DNA of 15,052 bases from Caldisericota bacterium (GTDB lineage Bacteria > Caldisericota > Caldisericia > Cryosericales > Cryosericaceae): NCBI GenBank assembly GCA_026390215.1, contig JAPLGJ010000211.1, forward strand, positions 1-15,052, read 5' to 3'. Made by a program: the position numbers and the translations under genes. A model generated the notes under the pieces. That model searched no databases. It worked only from the letters and a program-made list of their open reading frames with translations, and was not told where the DNA came from. How positions within the stretch are numbered: position 1 is the first letter of the stretch; each line of letters opens with the position of its first letter. Shown piece after piece: positions 1 through 6,980 of the stretch.

Positions 1-10
1 AGATCATACG

Positions 11-40
11 AGAGAAGGTTCCGCGAAAACGGACCTCTCT
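11..40 (-). terminator. Imperfect hairpin downstream of metK, possible terminator
   Basis: An inverted repeat lies 31 bases past the metK stop. Arms 11-23 and 30-40 give 11 base pairs (AGAG/CTCT, AGGT/ACCT, CCG/CGG) interrupted by single unpaired bases at 15 and 20, with a six-base loop at 24-29. It sits where the end of the long operon would be expected. There is no clear U-tract after it on the minus strand, so it may be a weak or factor-dependent terminator, or only a 3'-end structure. A smaller four-pair hairpin lies at 50-63. The rest of bases 1-71 shows nothing recognisable. Confidence 0.35.
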
Positions 41-71
41 GCGTCAGAACGGCGAAACTGCCGACCACGGT

Positions 72-1241
72 CTAGATCTTCAGCCAGCTCTTGAGTTCTT
101 GAACGAGACCAAGTTCTTCCCAGCTGAATCCCGGACGTCCGAAGTGACCGTGCATGGCCGTCTGGCGGTACATGGGCTTTCGAAGGTCGAGGTAGTCGAT
201 GATGGCGGTAGGAGTCATGTCGACATTCTTCGCTACGATATCGCGTACGATCGATTCGGGAACCGCGCCAGTGCCTTCGAAGGAAAGCTCAAACGAAACG
301 GGGTCCTTCTGACCAATGACATACGCCACCTGCGTAAGGCATCGATGGGCAATACCGGCTGCCACGATGTTCTTCGCGACATACCGCATGAGATAGGTGG
401 CCGATCGGTCCACTTTTGTGGGGTCCTTGCCCGAGAAGGCTCCTCCGCCATGGGGGATGCGGCCCCCGTAGGTGTCGATGCCCAATTTGCGGCCAGTCAT
501 ACCCGTGTCGGACTGCGGGCCGCCTACGACGAACTTGCCCGTTGGGTTCACGAAAATCATGGTCTTGCTGTCGAGAAGGTCAGACGGCAACGATGGCCGC
601 ACAATTTGCTCGATGATCTCCTCACGGGCATCATCGGACATCCGTGAGGAATTGTCGGGATCGAGGACGGTATTCAGGTGCTGAGACGAAAGAACGACAG
701 AACGCAGGTACACAGGCTTGTCACCTTCGTATTCCAGCGTGACCTGGCTCTTGCCATCCGGGCCCAGATAGTCAAGGATGCCCTGCTGTCTCACTTCCTC
801 CTGGCGCATGGTGAGCCTGCGCGCTAGTTCGTACGGCAGCGGCATATACTCCGGCGTCTCGTCCGTGGCGTAGCCATACATGATACCCTGGTCCCCGGCG
901 CCACCTGCGTCGACACCCTGGGCAATGTCTGGAGACTGGCGGCCAATTGCACTGACAACCGCACAGGTCTTGGCGTCAAACCCATATTTCGGGTGATTGT
1001 AGCCAATGCTCTCGACGGTCGACCGGACGACGGCGTCGACGTCGACGAATGCCTCGGTGGTTATCTCTCCCCCGACGATGACCAGCCCATGTGTGACAAA
1101 TGTCTCACAGGCAACGCGGCTGTATCGATCCTGTGTAAGCAGTTCGTCGAGAATGGCGTCGGATATCTGATCGGCGACCTTGTCGGGATGCCCGATCGTT
1201 ACAAACTCTACGGTCTGGGTGATGCGTGCATTCTTGTCCAT
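72..1241 (-). CDS. metK: S-adenosylmethionine synthetase (methionine adenosyltransferase)
   Basis: The 389-residue product matches the usual bacterial MetK length. MetK makes S-adenosylmethionine, phosphate and diphosphate from methionine and ATP in the cytoplasm. The family landmarks are present: GHPDK at 17-21, the ATP-binding GAGDQGIMYGYA at 114-125, and the glycine-rich GGGAFSGKDPTKVDRS at 265-280. I chose the ATG at 1241 over an in-frame start at 1277 because AAAGGAGAG lies just before it and the protein then begins at the normal family N-terminus. The block before GHPDK reads VEFVTI where most bacterial enzymes read SESVTE or similar, so the N-terminus is somewhat divergent. It is the last gene of the run, 89 bases after the rpoZ-like gene. 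No SAM riboswitch is visible in that gap. Confidence 0.97.
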   Translation of the reverse strand: MDKNARITQTVEFVTIGHPDKVADQISDAILDELLTQDRYSRVACETFVTHGLVIVGGEITTEAFVDVDAVVRSTVESIGYNHPKYGFDAKTCAVVSAIGRQSPDIAQGVDAGGAGDQGIMYGYATDETPEYMPLPYELARRLTMRQEEVRQQGILDYLGPDGKSQVTLEYEGDKPVYLRSVVLSSQHLNTVLDPDNSSRMSDDAREEIIEQIVRPSLPSDLLDSKTMIFVNPTGKFVVGGPQSDTGMTGRKLGIDTYGGRIPHGGGAFSGKDPTKVDRSATYLMRYVAKNIVAAGIAHRCLTQVAYVIGQKDPVSFELSFEGTGAVPESIVRDIVAKNVDMTPTAIIDYLDLRKPMYRQTAMHGHFGRPGFSWEELGLVQELKSWLKI

Positions 1242-1267
1242 AGGTCTCTCCTTTCGCAAGTCGTCGA

Positions 1268-1291
1268 CACCCCGCACGCTCGCACGGGGTG
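1268..1291 (-). other. Hairpin in the rpoZ-metK gap
   Basis: A perfect seven-pair inverted repeat (CACCCCG at 1268-1274, CGGGGTG at 1285-1291) with a ten-base loop ends 26 bases upstream of the metK start and about 15 bases from its ribosome binding site. No U-tract follows on the minus strand, so it does not look like a classic terminator. It could be an mRNA processing or stability element, or a simple transcript-attenuation structure. It is too small to be a known SAM riboswitch class. Confidence 0.35.
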
Positions 1292-1330
1292 GCTGGCCAT
1301 TCCTCGCAAATGATCGAACTCCAGAATACG

Positions 1331-1594
1331 CTAGCGCTTGGTGTCGGCGTCCTCGATGACGGGGTTCGCAGCATCCCGTGCTGCACCGGCCACCATGCGA
1401 CCGGCGGACTTCCGAAGGATGTCGTCAACAGGCTCGCGGAGCGGGTCAGTCTTCTCTTCGAGCAACTGATGCGACGTATCGAGAAGCTGACGAATGAGCC
1501 GATACTTGTTCGTGTCAACTTTCGCGATCAACGTCTCCAGATAGAGATTTGCCAGCTCTGGCTGTTGGGTAGGCAGTTCTTTCTGCTCGTCCAT
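1331..1594 (-). CDS. rpoZ: Probable RNA polymerase omega subunit, divergent
   Basis: This small acidic protein of 87 residues is identified mainly by its position directly after gmk, where rpoZ sits in many bacteria, and by its size. The segment AKVDTNKYRLIRQLLDTSHQ resembles the omega region that carries the conserved KVxNRYxLV pattern. The usual AAxRARQL block is not clearly present, and a tail of about 15 residues follows. Omega helps assemble and stabilise the polymerase beta' subunit. I chose the ATG at 1594 rather than the TTG at 1600, because the GGAG that overlaps the gmk stop (TAGGAG) is spaced properly for the ATG and abuts the TTG. It begins 9 bases after gmk, so translation may be coupled. 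If it is not omega, it is a small alpha-helical protein of unknown role. Confidence 0.55.
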   Translation of the reverse strand: MDEQKELPTQQPELANLYLETLIAKVDTNKYRLIRQLLDTSHQLLEEKTDPLREPVDDILRKSAGRMVAGAARDAANPVIEDADTKR

Positions 1595-1603
1595 GCACAA
1601 CTC

Positions 1604-2152
1604 CTATCTCCGCAATACACTGCGGACGATGCTGTCGACTATGTCGACCGTGGTCTCAAGGTCGCAATTCGTGACCATGTAGTCATAGTCCTTGGCAAAC
1701 GTCATCTCATATTCGCCAAGCTCGATGCGTCCCGCTATCTCGTCGGGCGTTTCCGAGCCTCTGCACTCCAGACGGCGTTCAAGCTCCATCACATCCGGGG
1801 GCTTGAGGAAGATCATCAGGGCTTCCGGAAACAGGCGCTTGATGCAGGGACCGCCATGAATATCAATGGTCAAGACGAGAATCTCCTGTGGTCCGACAGC
1901 CTCAAGCGAGGACATCAGCGTCCCATAGTGATGACCACGTACATCAGCATACTCTGCGAACAGCCCTTTGTCAATCCAATCTGTGAACTGTTCCTCGGTC
2001 ACAAAGTGATAGTCGACTGCGTCCACTTCCCCCGGTCGGGGGGCTCTCGTCGTCACCGAGATCGATCGGTGCATATCTAGATGGCGTCGCAGGAGTTCCG
2101 CAACGACAGTGCTCTTGCCGACGCCTCCAGGGCCAGATATCACGACAATCAT
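1604..2152 (-). CDS. gmk: Guanylate kinase
   Basis: Gmk phosphorylates GMP to GDP with ATP, an essential step in guanine nucleotide supply. The 182-residue protein opens almost directly with the P-loop GPGGVGKST at 7-15, where the second glycine replaces the more common serine (GPSGxGKST). It continues with the family GMP-binding motif TTRAPRPGEVDAVDYHFV and a downstream HHYGT. It is slightly shorter than most Gmk proteins (about 190-210 residues) because the N-terminus is minimal. The ATG overlaps the ctpA stop in an ATGA junction, so translation is probably coupled. The rpoZ-like gene follows 9 bases after its stop. Confidence 0.95.
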   Translation of the reverse strand: MIVVISGPGGVGKSTVVAELLRRHLDMHRSISVTTRAPRPGEVDAVDYHFVTEEQFTDWIDKGLFAEYADVRGHHYGTLMSSLEAVGPQEILVLTIDIHGGPCIKRLFPEALMIFLKPPDVMELERRLECRGSETPDEIAGRIELGEYEMTFAKDYDYMVTNCDLETTVDIVDSIVRSVLRR

Positions 2153-3348
2153 GGGCGCTCTCCCTCCTCCACTATCTGGACGGCACGTGCAAGTTGACCA
2201 TCGCCCGGAAGTGTCCCAAAGAGTGCGGGGGCTGGATCTGCCACCACGATGTTGGGGATCAGCCCCTTTTTCTGGATCGCGTTCTTGTTTGGCGTATAGT
2301 ACTCCTCAACCGTCACTTTGAGCTCGTATCCCTCTGAGAGGTCCCAGCTTCGCTGGATGACTCCTTTCCCGAATGTTGTGGTTCCTACGACGAGAGCAGC
2401 TTTGTTCTCCTGCATTGCCGCCGAGAAGATCTCAGAAGCGCTCGCAGAGTTGCCATTGACTAGGACGACGATCGGAAATGAGACACTGCCGCCATTGACG
2501 GTCACGGGGTTCACTTGGCCTCCGGCCTCTTTCGTCCACAAAGCTGTCCCCTGGGGAATGAAGTTCGACAGCATGTCGAGGCACTCATTCAGATAGCCGC
2601 CGCCGTTGTCCCGTATGTCGATGACCAGGCCTGTGATCTTCTGGTCCTCCAGCGCGTGAAGAGTGCGGGCGAACTTCACGGCCACACCGGAGCTGAAGGA
2701 GGAGACGGAGACGTACCCAACCTTGGTCCCGATGATGCGACTCTCGATCACCGGGAGTTCGACGTGGCGCCGCACAACAGTGTAGTCCACAAGTATTCCG
2801 GCCCGCTCGATCTTCAGTCGGACGGACGTACCTGCTTTGCCCTTGACGCGTGTCGAGACGGCGTCGAGCTCGAGTCCGCGAGCTGTCGTACCGTCTATGC
2901 TGTCGATAAGGTCTCCAGGTTTCAGCCCAGCTTCTTCAGCAGGTGTACCCGCAAAGACTCTCACAATCTCGATGGCCTCGGCCTTCTTGCTTGGCGTGAT
3001 AACGACACCAATGCCCACGTATTCACCGGACAGCTGTTCGCGAAAATCCGCCGCCTCGGCAGGCGTAAACAGTTCTGTGTACGGGTCGCCGAGCCCGGCA
3101 ACCTGTCCCTTGAGGAGCTTGCCTGCGTCGACCCTCTGGTAGTACTGGAGGCTCAGGGTGTCATACACCTCGCCCGACAGCTTGAGGTAGGTGTCCCGGT
3201 CAAGGGTCGTCTGGACAGACGATGGCCGCGAAGAGGCAGTCAGGCGTGGTGCAAGAAATGGATAGGCGACGAAGCCTGCCCAGAATGCGAGCACGACGAC
3301 GAGCAATGCGGCTACGAGTATGACAAGTGAGGATCTTCTGGATGGCAT
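2149..3348 (-). CDS. ctpA: Carboxy-terminal processing protease, S41 family, with PDZ domain
   Basis: This is a 399-residue membrane-anchored extracytoplasmic serine protease. Residues 8-33 form one hydrophobic N-terminal segment after a basic start, a signal anchor or uncleaved signal peptide. A PDZ domain covers roughly 108-195 (YVGIGVVI, AEEAGLKPGDLI), and the S41 peptidase core about 200-370. The catalytic dyad is intact: serine in NSASASE (probably Ser303) and Lys328 in TFGKG, with Gln332 four residues on. This matches the serine-lysine-glutamine spacing of Bacillus CtpB. The ATG follows AAGGAG at good spacing. It lies 24 bases after the M23 peptidase gene and overlaps gmk. CTP proteases in other bacteria degrade peptidoglycan hydrolases, so the neighbouring hydrolase is an attractive substrate, but that is inference. 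Confidence 0.94.
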   Translation of the reverse strand: MPSRRSSLVILVAALLVVVLAFWAGFVAYPFLAPRLTASSRPSSVQTTLDRDTYLKLSGEVYDTLSLQYYQRVDAGKLLKGQVAGLGDPYTELFTPAEAADFREQLSGEYVGIGVVITPSKKAEAIEIVRVFAGTPAEEAGLKPGDLIDSIDGTTARGLELDAVSTRVKGKAGTSVRLKIERAGILVDYTVVRRHVELPVIESRIIGTKVGYVSVSSFSSGVAVKFARTLHALEDQKITGLVIDIRDNGGGYLNECLDMLSNFIPQGTALWTKEAGGQVNPVTVNGGSVSFPIVVLVNGNSASASEIFSAAMQENKAALVVGTTTFGKGVIQRSWDLSEGYELKVTVEEYYTPNKNAIQKKGLIPNIVVADPAPALFGTLPGDGQLARAVQIVEEGERP

Positions 3349-3372
3349 GGGAGTCTCCTTTCGCTGCGAGTG

Positions 3373-4551
3373 CTACGGCTTTGGCCCAAGGTAGAGCATC
3401 GGGTTCTTCGCAGTACCGTCGATCCGGACCTCAAAGTGCAGATGAGGACCCGTGCTCCAGCCAGTGTTGTCTGTCAGCGCTATCACCTGACCCCGTTTCA
3501 CGGACTGCCCCTTCTTGGCAATGAACGACTTGAGATGCGCAAAAACCAGCGTCATATGCTGGCCACACTGGAGCATCAGCATGTTGCCATACCCCGAGAA
3601 CCTCCCTACGTACTCGACGACCCCGTCAGCCGGAGCCAGGAGCGTCGTCCCCGTCGGACAACCCAGGTCGATGCCGTTGTGCATCTCCCACACACCGTTG
3701 ATAGGGTCGTGGCGCATCCCAAAAAGCTCGGTGATACGAATGGTGCCGGGTATAGGCCACAGGATCTTGCCTGTCGGATCACTACCAGTATGTTGTTGCC
3801 GGTAGATCTCTGCGACAATCTGGTCGATGAGCTTGTTTTCCTGAGCAATCTGCTGTTGAATGCGCTTGTCGTCGGCCGAGTATTGACTTCCCTTGGCCGC
3901 GAGATAGTTCAGGGTCTGCTGTGTGGCTGCTTTCTGCTCCACCAGAAGGCTTGCCTGCTGTTTCTTGAGAGCATACACCTGCTCCAGCTGGTTCTTCGTC
4001 TGCGCATAGTCGGTGCGGTCCGACTGCAAAGCGAGTTTCTGTGTACTCACCGCGGACAGAGACGCGACGATCTGTTGGAGGACGGCTGACACACCCTGCT
4101 GAGCTTCGACCGTAGCACTGAGATCTCTGCCAGTAAAAGGAAGACCTGTGACATCGAGGTTCGACACGTGATAGAGAAGATCGATCGACGAATCAATTCC
4201 CGCTGACAGCTCCTCGTATTGCCTCTCCCTGGTGGCAATCTGGGCCGCCGTCTTGGCAAGGAGAGTCTCGAGCTGAGCGATGTTACTGTCGATCTCTCCT
4301 ATGTCTCCTTCCAGCAGATCCACCTGTTCGTTGAGCGAAGTCAGCTGACTCAGGAGACTGTACTTGGCCGATTTGTTCTCCTTGATCAGCTTCTGGATCT
4401 CCTGAAGTCGCGCCTTCAGCTGGTCCATCTTCTCCTGAGCGGCCTTGAGATCACTCGTGAGGTCTCCTTCGACGCGAGGAGCGAAGACGGAGCCGCCCAG
4501 GAACAGGGAGACAATCAGGACAATGGCAGTGAGGAATCTGAGGGTTCTCAT
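3373..4551 (-). CDS. EnvC/PcsB-like murein hydrolase: signal peptide, coiled coil, M23 (LytM) peptidase
   Basis: The 392-residue protein begins with a signal peptide (about 1-28, basic MRTLR then a hydrophobic core). A long coiled coil follows at about 30-120 and again 175-250, rich in K, E, Q and L. The C-terminus is an M23 peptidase domain at 265-390. Zinc ligands and catalytic residues are all visible: His291 and Asp295 in HNGID, His339 in AHL, and His370 and His372 in HLHFE. This predicts an active DD- or endopeptidase, unlike E. coli EnvC, which has a degenerate site. The gene overlaps ftsX by an ATGA junction, the standard setting for a hydrolase whose coiled coil is held or activated by the FtsX extracellular loop (PcsB, RipC and EnvC precedents). 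It should cut septal peptidoglycan during cell separation. Confidence 0.92.
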   Translation of the reverse strand: MRTLRFLTAIVLIVSLFLGGSVFAPRVEGDLTSDLKAAQEKMDQLKARLQEIQKLIKENKSAKYSLLSQLTSLNEQVDLLEGDIGEIDSNIAQLETLLAKTAAQIATRERQYEELSAGIDSSIDLLYHVSNLDVTGLPFTGRDLSATVEAQQGVSAVLQQIVASLSAVSTQKLALQSDRTDYAQTKNQLEQVYALKKQQASLLVEQKAATQQTLNYLAAKGSQYSADDKRIQQQIAQENKLIDQIVAEIYRQQHTGSDPTGKILWPIPGTIRITELFGMRHDPINGVWEMHNGIDLGCPTGTTLLAPADGVVEYVGRFSGYGNMLMLQCGQHMTLVFAHLKSFIAKKGQSVKRGQVIALTDNTGWSTGPHLHFEVRIDGTAKNPMLYLGPKP

Positions 4552-5450
4552 TCGAGCAGTGTCTCCTCTCGACGCTGTTCCTCGTCAATGCGATAGGCTA
4601 GGAGCGTCGCAATGACGCAGGCCAGAAGCAGGCAAGCCAGGGAGGCCAGCAGGACAACGGAGGCGGCTCCAGCGTAGACGACGCCGGCAGGCTCGGGTGT
4701 CACCCACGAAAAGGATGCCTTGAGACGTGTCGTGGAATACCGGATGACGCTGGGGAGAACGACCGCAAAGAGGACCGATGCGAGCGCCCAGACGGCGACC
4801 AGGTGGGCGGGCGTCGAGAGAAGAACCTGCAGGTTGCTGGCACCGACCACGCTCAGCACTGCAGTCTCTTTTCGTTTGCCATTGATGATGCTGAATGCCA
4901 TGAGGCAGAAACCAGCAACGAAAAGGAAGCCGGCGAGAACCAGCACGTAGAGCAGGAGGCTGTGGACAAACACGTTCGCGTTGGCCATCCCCTGCACCGA
5001 GCCTTCGTCATACTCGACGGTTTGAACGCCCGCAAGAGACCGAAGCTCCGCAGCCAGAGCAGCGATGCCCTGCACGGAGATCGGATAGACCCGGATGAGT
5101 GGAGGAATTGGATTGCGCGTCAGATCGCGAAATACGCTTGCGAACTGGGGATACTGAATCTCGAGCTTCTTGAGGCCGTCTGCGGGACTCACATATTCCG
5201 CACGGGCAACGGCTTCATCTTTCTGCATCTGCTCGAGAAGAGTCTGGATAGAAGTCTGGTCCAGTCCGCGCAAGAGGTATGCGTTGATAGAGTGTGTCCT
5301 CTCGATCTCCGCAATGGTGTGGCGCACGTCGATGGACATCGCATAGATACCGGCGCTTGCGACCATCAGCACGGCGATCAGGATCGAAACGAGAAGAGTG
5401 CGGATGGGATGTCGCACCAAGTCTCGCAGTGTCTGCTTGAGGGTGAACAT
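4548..5450 (-). CDS. ftsX: Cell division ABC transporter-like permease FtsX
   Basis: The 300-residue membrane protein has the FtsX layout: a short cytoplasmic N-terminus, TM1 at about 17-38, a large extracytoplasmic loop at 39-163, then TM2 at about 164-187, TM3 at 213-236 and TM4 at 258-285. FtsX passes the ATPase cycle of FtsE through the membrane to a peptidoglycan hydrolase at the division site, here most likely the adjoining EnvC-like protein. I used the ATG at 5450. The frame stays open further upstream but there it lies inside ftsE and does not look like protein. An AGGAGG lies about a dozen bases before the ATG, a rather long spacing. One base separates it from the ftsE stop, and its stop overlaps the next gene. 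Confidence 0.94.
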   Translation of the reverse strand: MFTLKQTLRDLVRHPIRTLLVSILIAVLMVASAGIYAMSIDVRHTIAEIERTHSINAYLLRGLDQTSIQTLLEQMQKDEAVARAEYVSPADGLKKLEIQYPQFASVFRDLTRNPIPPLIRVYPISVQGIAALAAELRSLAGVQTVEYDEGSVQGMANANVFVHSLLLYVLVLAGFLFVAGFCLMAFSIINGKRKETAVLSVVGASNLQVLLSTPAHLVAVWALASVLFAVVLPSVIRYSTTRLKASFSWVTPEPAGVVYAGAASVVLLASLACLLLACVIATLLAYRIDEEQRREETLLE

Positions 5451-5451
5451 G

Positions 5452-6117
5452 TTAGAAGTTGCCCTCCTCGACCTTGCGTCCACCGCGGAGCCGCACGAAT
5501 GGCAGGCGCGTTGATTGGACGAGGTACAGATCATGGGTAGCCATGAAGACCGTGGCACCCAGACGGTTGGCGTCATGGAGCACCTCGACGATCTTCTCTC
5601 CGTTGCTCAAGTCGAGATTCCCGGTCGGCTCGTCCGCAAGGATGATGTCGGGTTTTGCGATGAGCGCGCGGGCGAGGGCAACACGCTGCTTCTCCCCCCC
5701 GGACAGCGAGCAGCACAGGCGACGCTGGTACCCAGCGAGGCCGACCTGGTCCAGATACTTGTCCACCTCCTGGCTGATGATCCGTTTGCCCACGCCTCGG
5801 ACAGCCAATGGCAAAGCTACGTTCTCAAATGCGGTACGGTCGAAGAGAAGCATGTAGTCCTGGAACACCATGCCGATTCTCCGTCGCAGTGACGTGAGCG
5901 CCCTGCCATGAGCTGCTGCCGTGTCCACTCCATCTACCAGGATGGTACCATTGGTTGGCCGTTCGGCACGATAAATGAGTCGCAGAACCGTACTCTTGCC
6001 TGCGCCAGACTCGCCTGTCAGAAACACGAACTTGCCGGGGCCTATCTTGAAGGTGATATCCCTGAGGCCATAGTATCCATCGTCATATCTCTTCGAGACG
6101 CTCAACATCTGTATCAT
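5452..6117 (-). CDS. ftsE: Cell division ATP-binding protein FtsE
   Basis: This is a complete 221-residue ABC ATPase of normal FtsE length. The motifs are Walker A GESGAGKST at 35-43, Q-loop Gln86 in VFQDYMLL, signature LSGGEKQR at 138-145, Walker B IILADEPTGNLD at 158-169, and H-loop His195 in ATHD. The VFQD(Y/F)xLL stretch and the immediate ftsX neighbour distinguish it from lipoprotein-release or transport ATPases of the same superfamily. It binds FtsX at the inner face of the membrane and powers control of the septal hydrolase. Its ATG shares one base with the stop of the preceding yitT-like gene (TGATG). The Met at residue 4 is a possible alternative start. Confidence 0.94.
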   Translation of the reverse strand: MIQMLSVSKRYDDGYYGLRDITFKIGPGKFVFLTGESGAGKSTVLRLIYRAERPTNGTILVDGVDTAAAHGRALTSLRRRIGMVFQDYMLLFDRTAFENVALPLAVRGVGKRIISQEVDKYLDQVGLAGYQRRLCCSLSGGEKQRVALARALIAKPDIILADEPTGNLDLSNGEKIVEVLHDANRLGATVFMATHDLYLVQSTRLPFVRLRGGRKVEEGNF

Positions 6118-6980
6118 CAGCGCGTACCCAGCTCCTTGAATCCGAGACCCAGAGTCTCGGTCACGTCCATGATGGCTACGAAGGCATCGGGGTCAACCTC
6201 ATGGACGATCTGTTTGAGATGCGATATCTGGCTTTGGGGAACAACGCAGAACACGACTTCCTTGCGTTCGCCGGTAAAACCACCAGTTGCAGTGAATTTC
6301 GTCACTCCGCGATCCAGGTCAGCCATGACCTTGCCCGCAATGGCTTCCGATTGCTTGCTGACCACCCAGGCCGCCTTGGAGAAGGAGATTCCTTCCTGCA
6401 CGAGGTCGATGGCCTTTGCAGAGATATAGAGTGACACGATTGAGTACAGCGGTATCGTAACACTCTGAAACGCGATGCCCGAGAAGGCAATGATGATCGT
6501 ATCGATGATCAGCAGTGTGGTTCCGAAACTCAGCCCCATCCGTTCGGACAACAGTTGAGCGAGGAGATCAGTGCCGCCGGTGGAACCGAAGAAGCGGTAG
6601 ATGATGCCAATCCCAACGCCCATGGCGACTCCGGCGTAGACCGCTGAGAGAAGCATGTCCACATGGAAGCCATTTGTGTACGGCACAATCACATCAATAA
6701 GGAGTGACGAGATGATGGTTGCGTACGCTGAACGCCAGAGGAATCCTCTCCCCAGCCTCTTGAGGCTCAGCAGGAAGAGAGGAGTATTGAGGACGATGAT
6801 GGTTATGCCGATCGGAACGGGCTTGAAGAAGTGATTCACGATGATCGCAAGTCCCGAGACACCCCCGGGAGCCAGATCACGAGGGATGACGAAGAGGGCA
6901 AACGAAAGGGCGTAGACCAAGCACCCGATCGTTATGCCGACGACGTCACGAATCGTTCGAACGACGATTTTCCGCGTCAT
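6117..6980 (-). CDS. YitT family membrane protein (DUF161 + DUF2179)
   Basis: The 287-residue protein has about five or six hydrophobic segments in the first 195 residues, including 13-32, 57-72, 86-100, 112-128, 154-170 and 175-190. They carry the family pattern LAPGGVSGLA at 36-45 and STGGTD at 133-138. A soluble DUF2179 domain of about 65 residues closes it (GVTKFTATGGFTG, then DPDAFVAIMDV and GxGF). This is the full YitT family layout; the molecular function of the family is not established. I chose the ATG at 6980, which places the first TM segment near the N-terminus. It overlaps the end of prfB by 35 bases, and no strong ribosome binding site is visible, so translation is probably coupled. 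The frame is open to 7346, but that part is the wrong-frame shadow of prfB. Confidence 0.9.
   Translation of the reverse strand: MTRKIVVRTIRDVVGITIGCLVYALSFALFVIPRDLAPGGVSGLAIIVNHFFKPVPIGITIIVLNTPLFLLSLKRLGRGFLWRSAYATIISSLLIDVIVPYTNGFHVDMLLSAVYAGVAMGVGIGIIYRFFGSTGGTDLLAQLLSERMGLSFGTTLLIIDTIIIAFSGIAFQSVTIPLYSIVSLYISAKAIDLVQEGISFSKAAWVVSKQSEAIAGKVMADLDRGVTKFTATGGFTGERKEVVFCVVPQSQISHLKQIVHEVDPDAFVAIMDVTETLGLGFKELGTR

Noticed and set aside
99..647. Long plus-strand open frame opposite metK
   Set aside because: Its translation shows no family pattern, and the opposite strand encodes unmistakable MetK. It is a by-product of G+C-rich codon use.
1242..1330. SAM riboswitch upstream of metK
   Set aside because: The gap is only 89 bases and holds just one simple 7-bp hairpin. 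No multi-helix SAM aptamer could be laid out in it.
1289..2080. Plus-strand open frame of 263 codons opposite rpoZ-like and gmk
   Set aside because: It lies antisense to recognised genes with no ribosome binding site or domain signal.
2515..3330. Plus-strand open frame of 271 codons opposite ctpA
   Set aside because: Antisense shadow; ctpA motifs and catalytic spacing are intact on the minus strand.
5451..5576. N-terminal extension of FtsX
   Set aside because: It lies within ftsE. The ATG at 5450 starts a standard FtsX with TM1 at the expected place.
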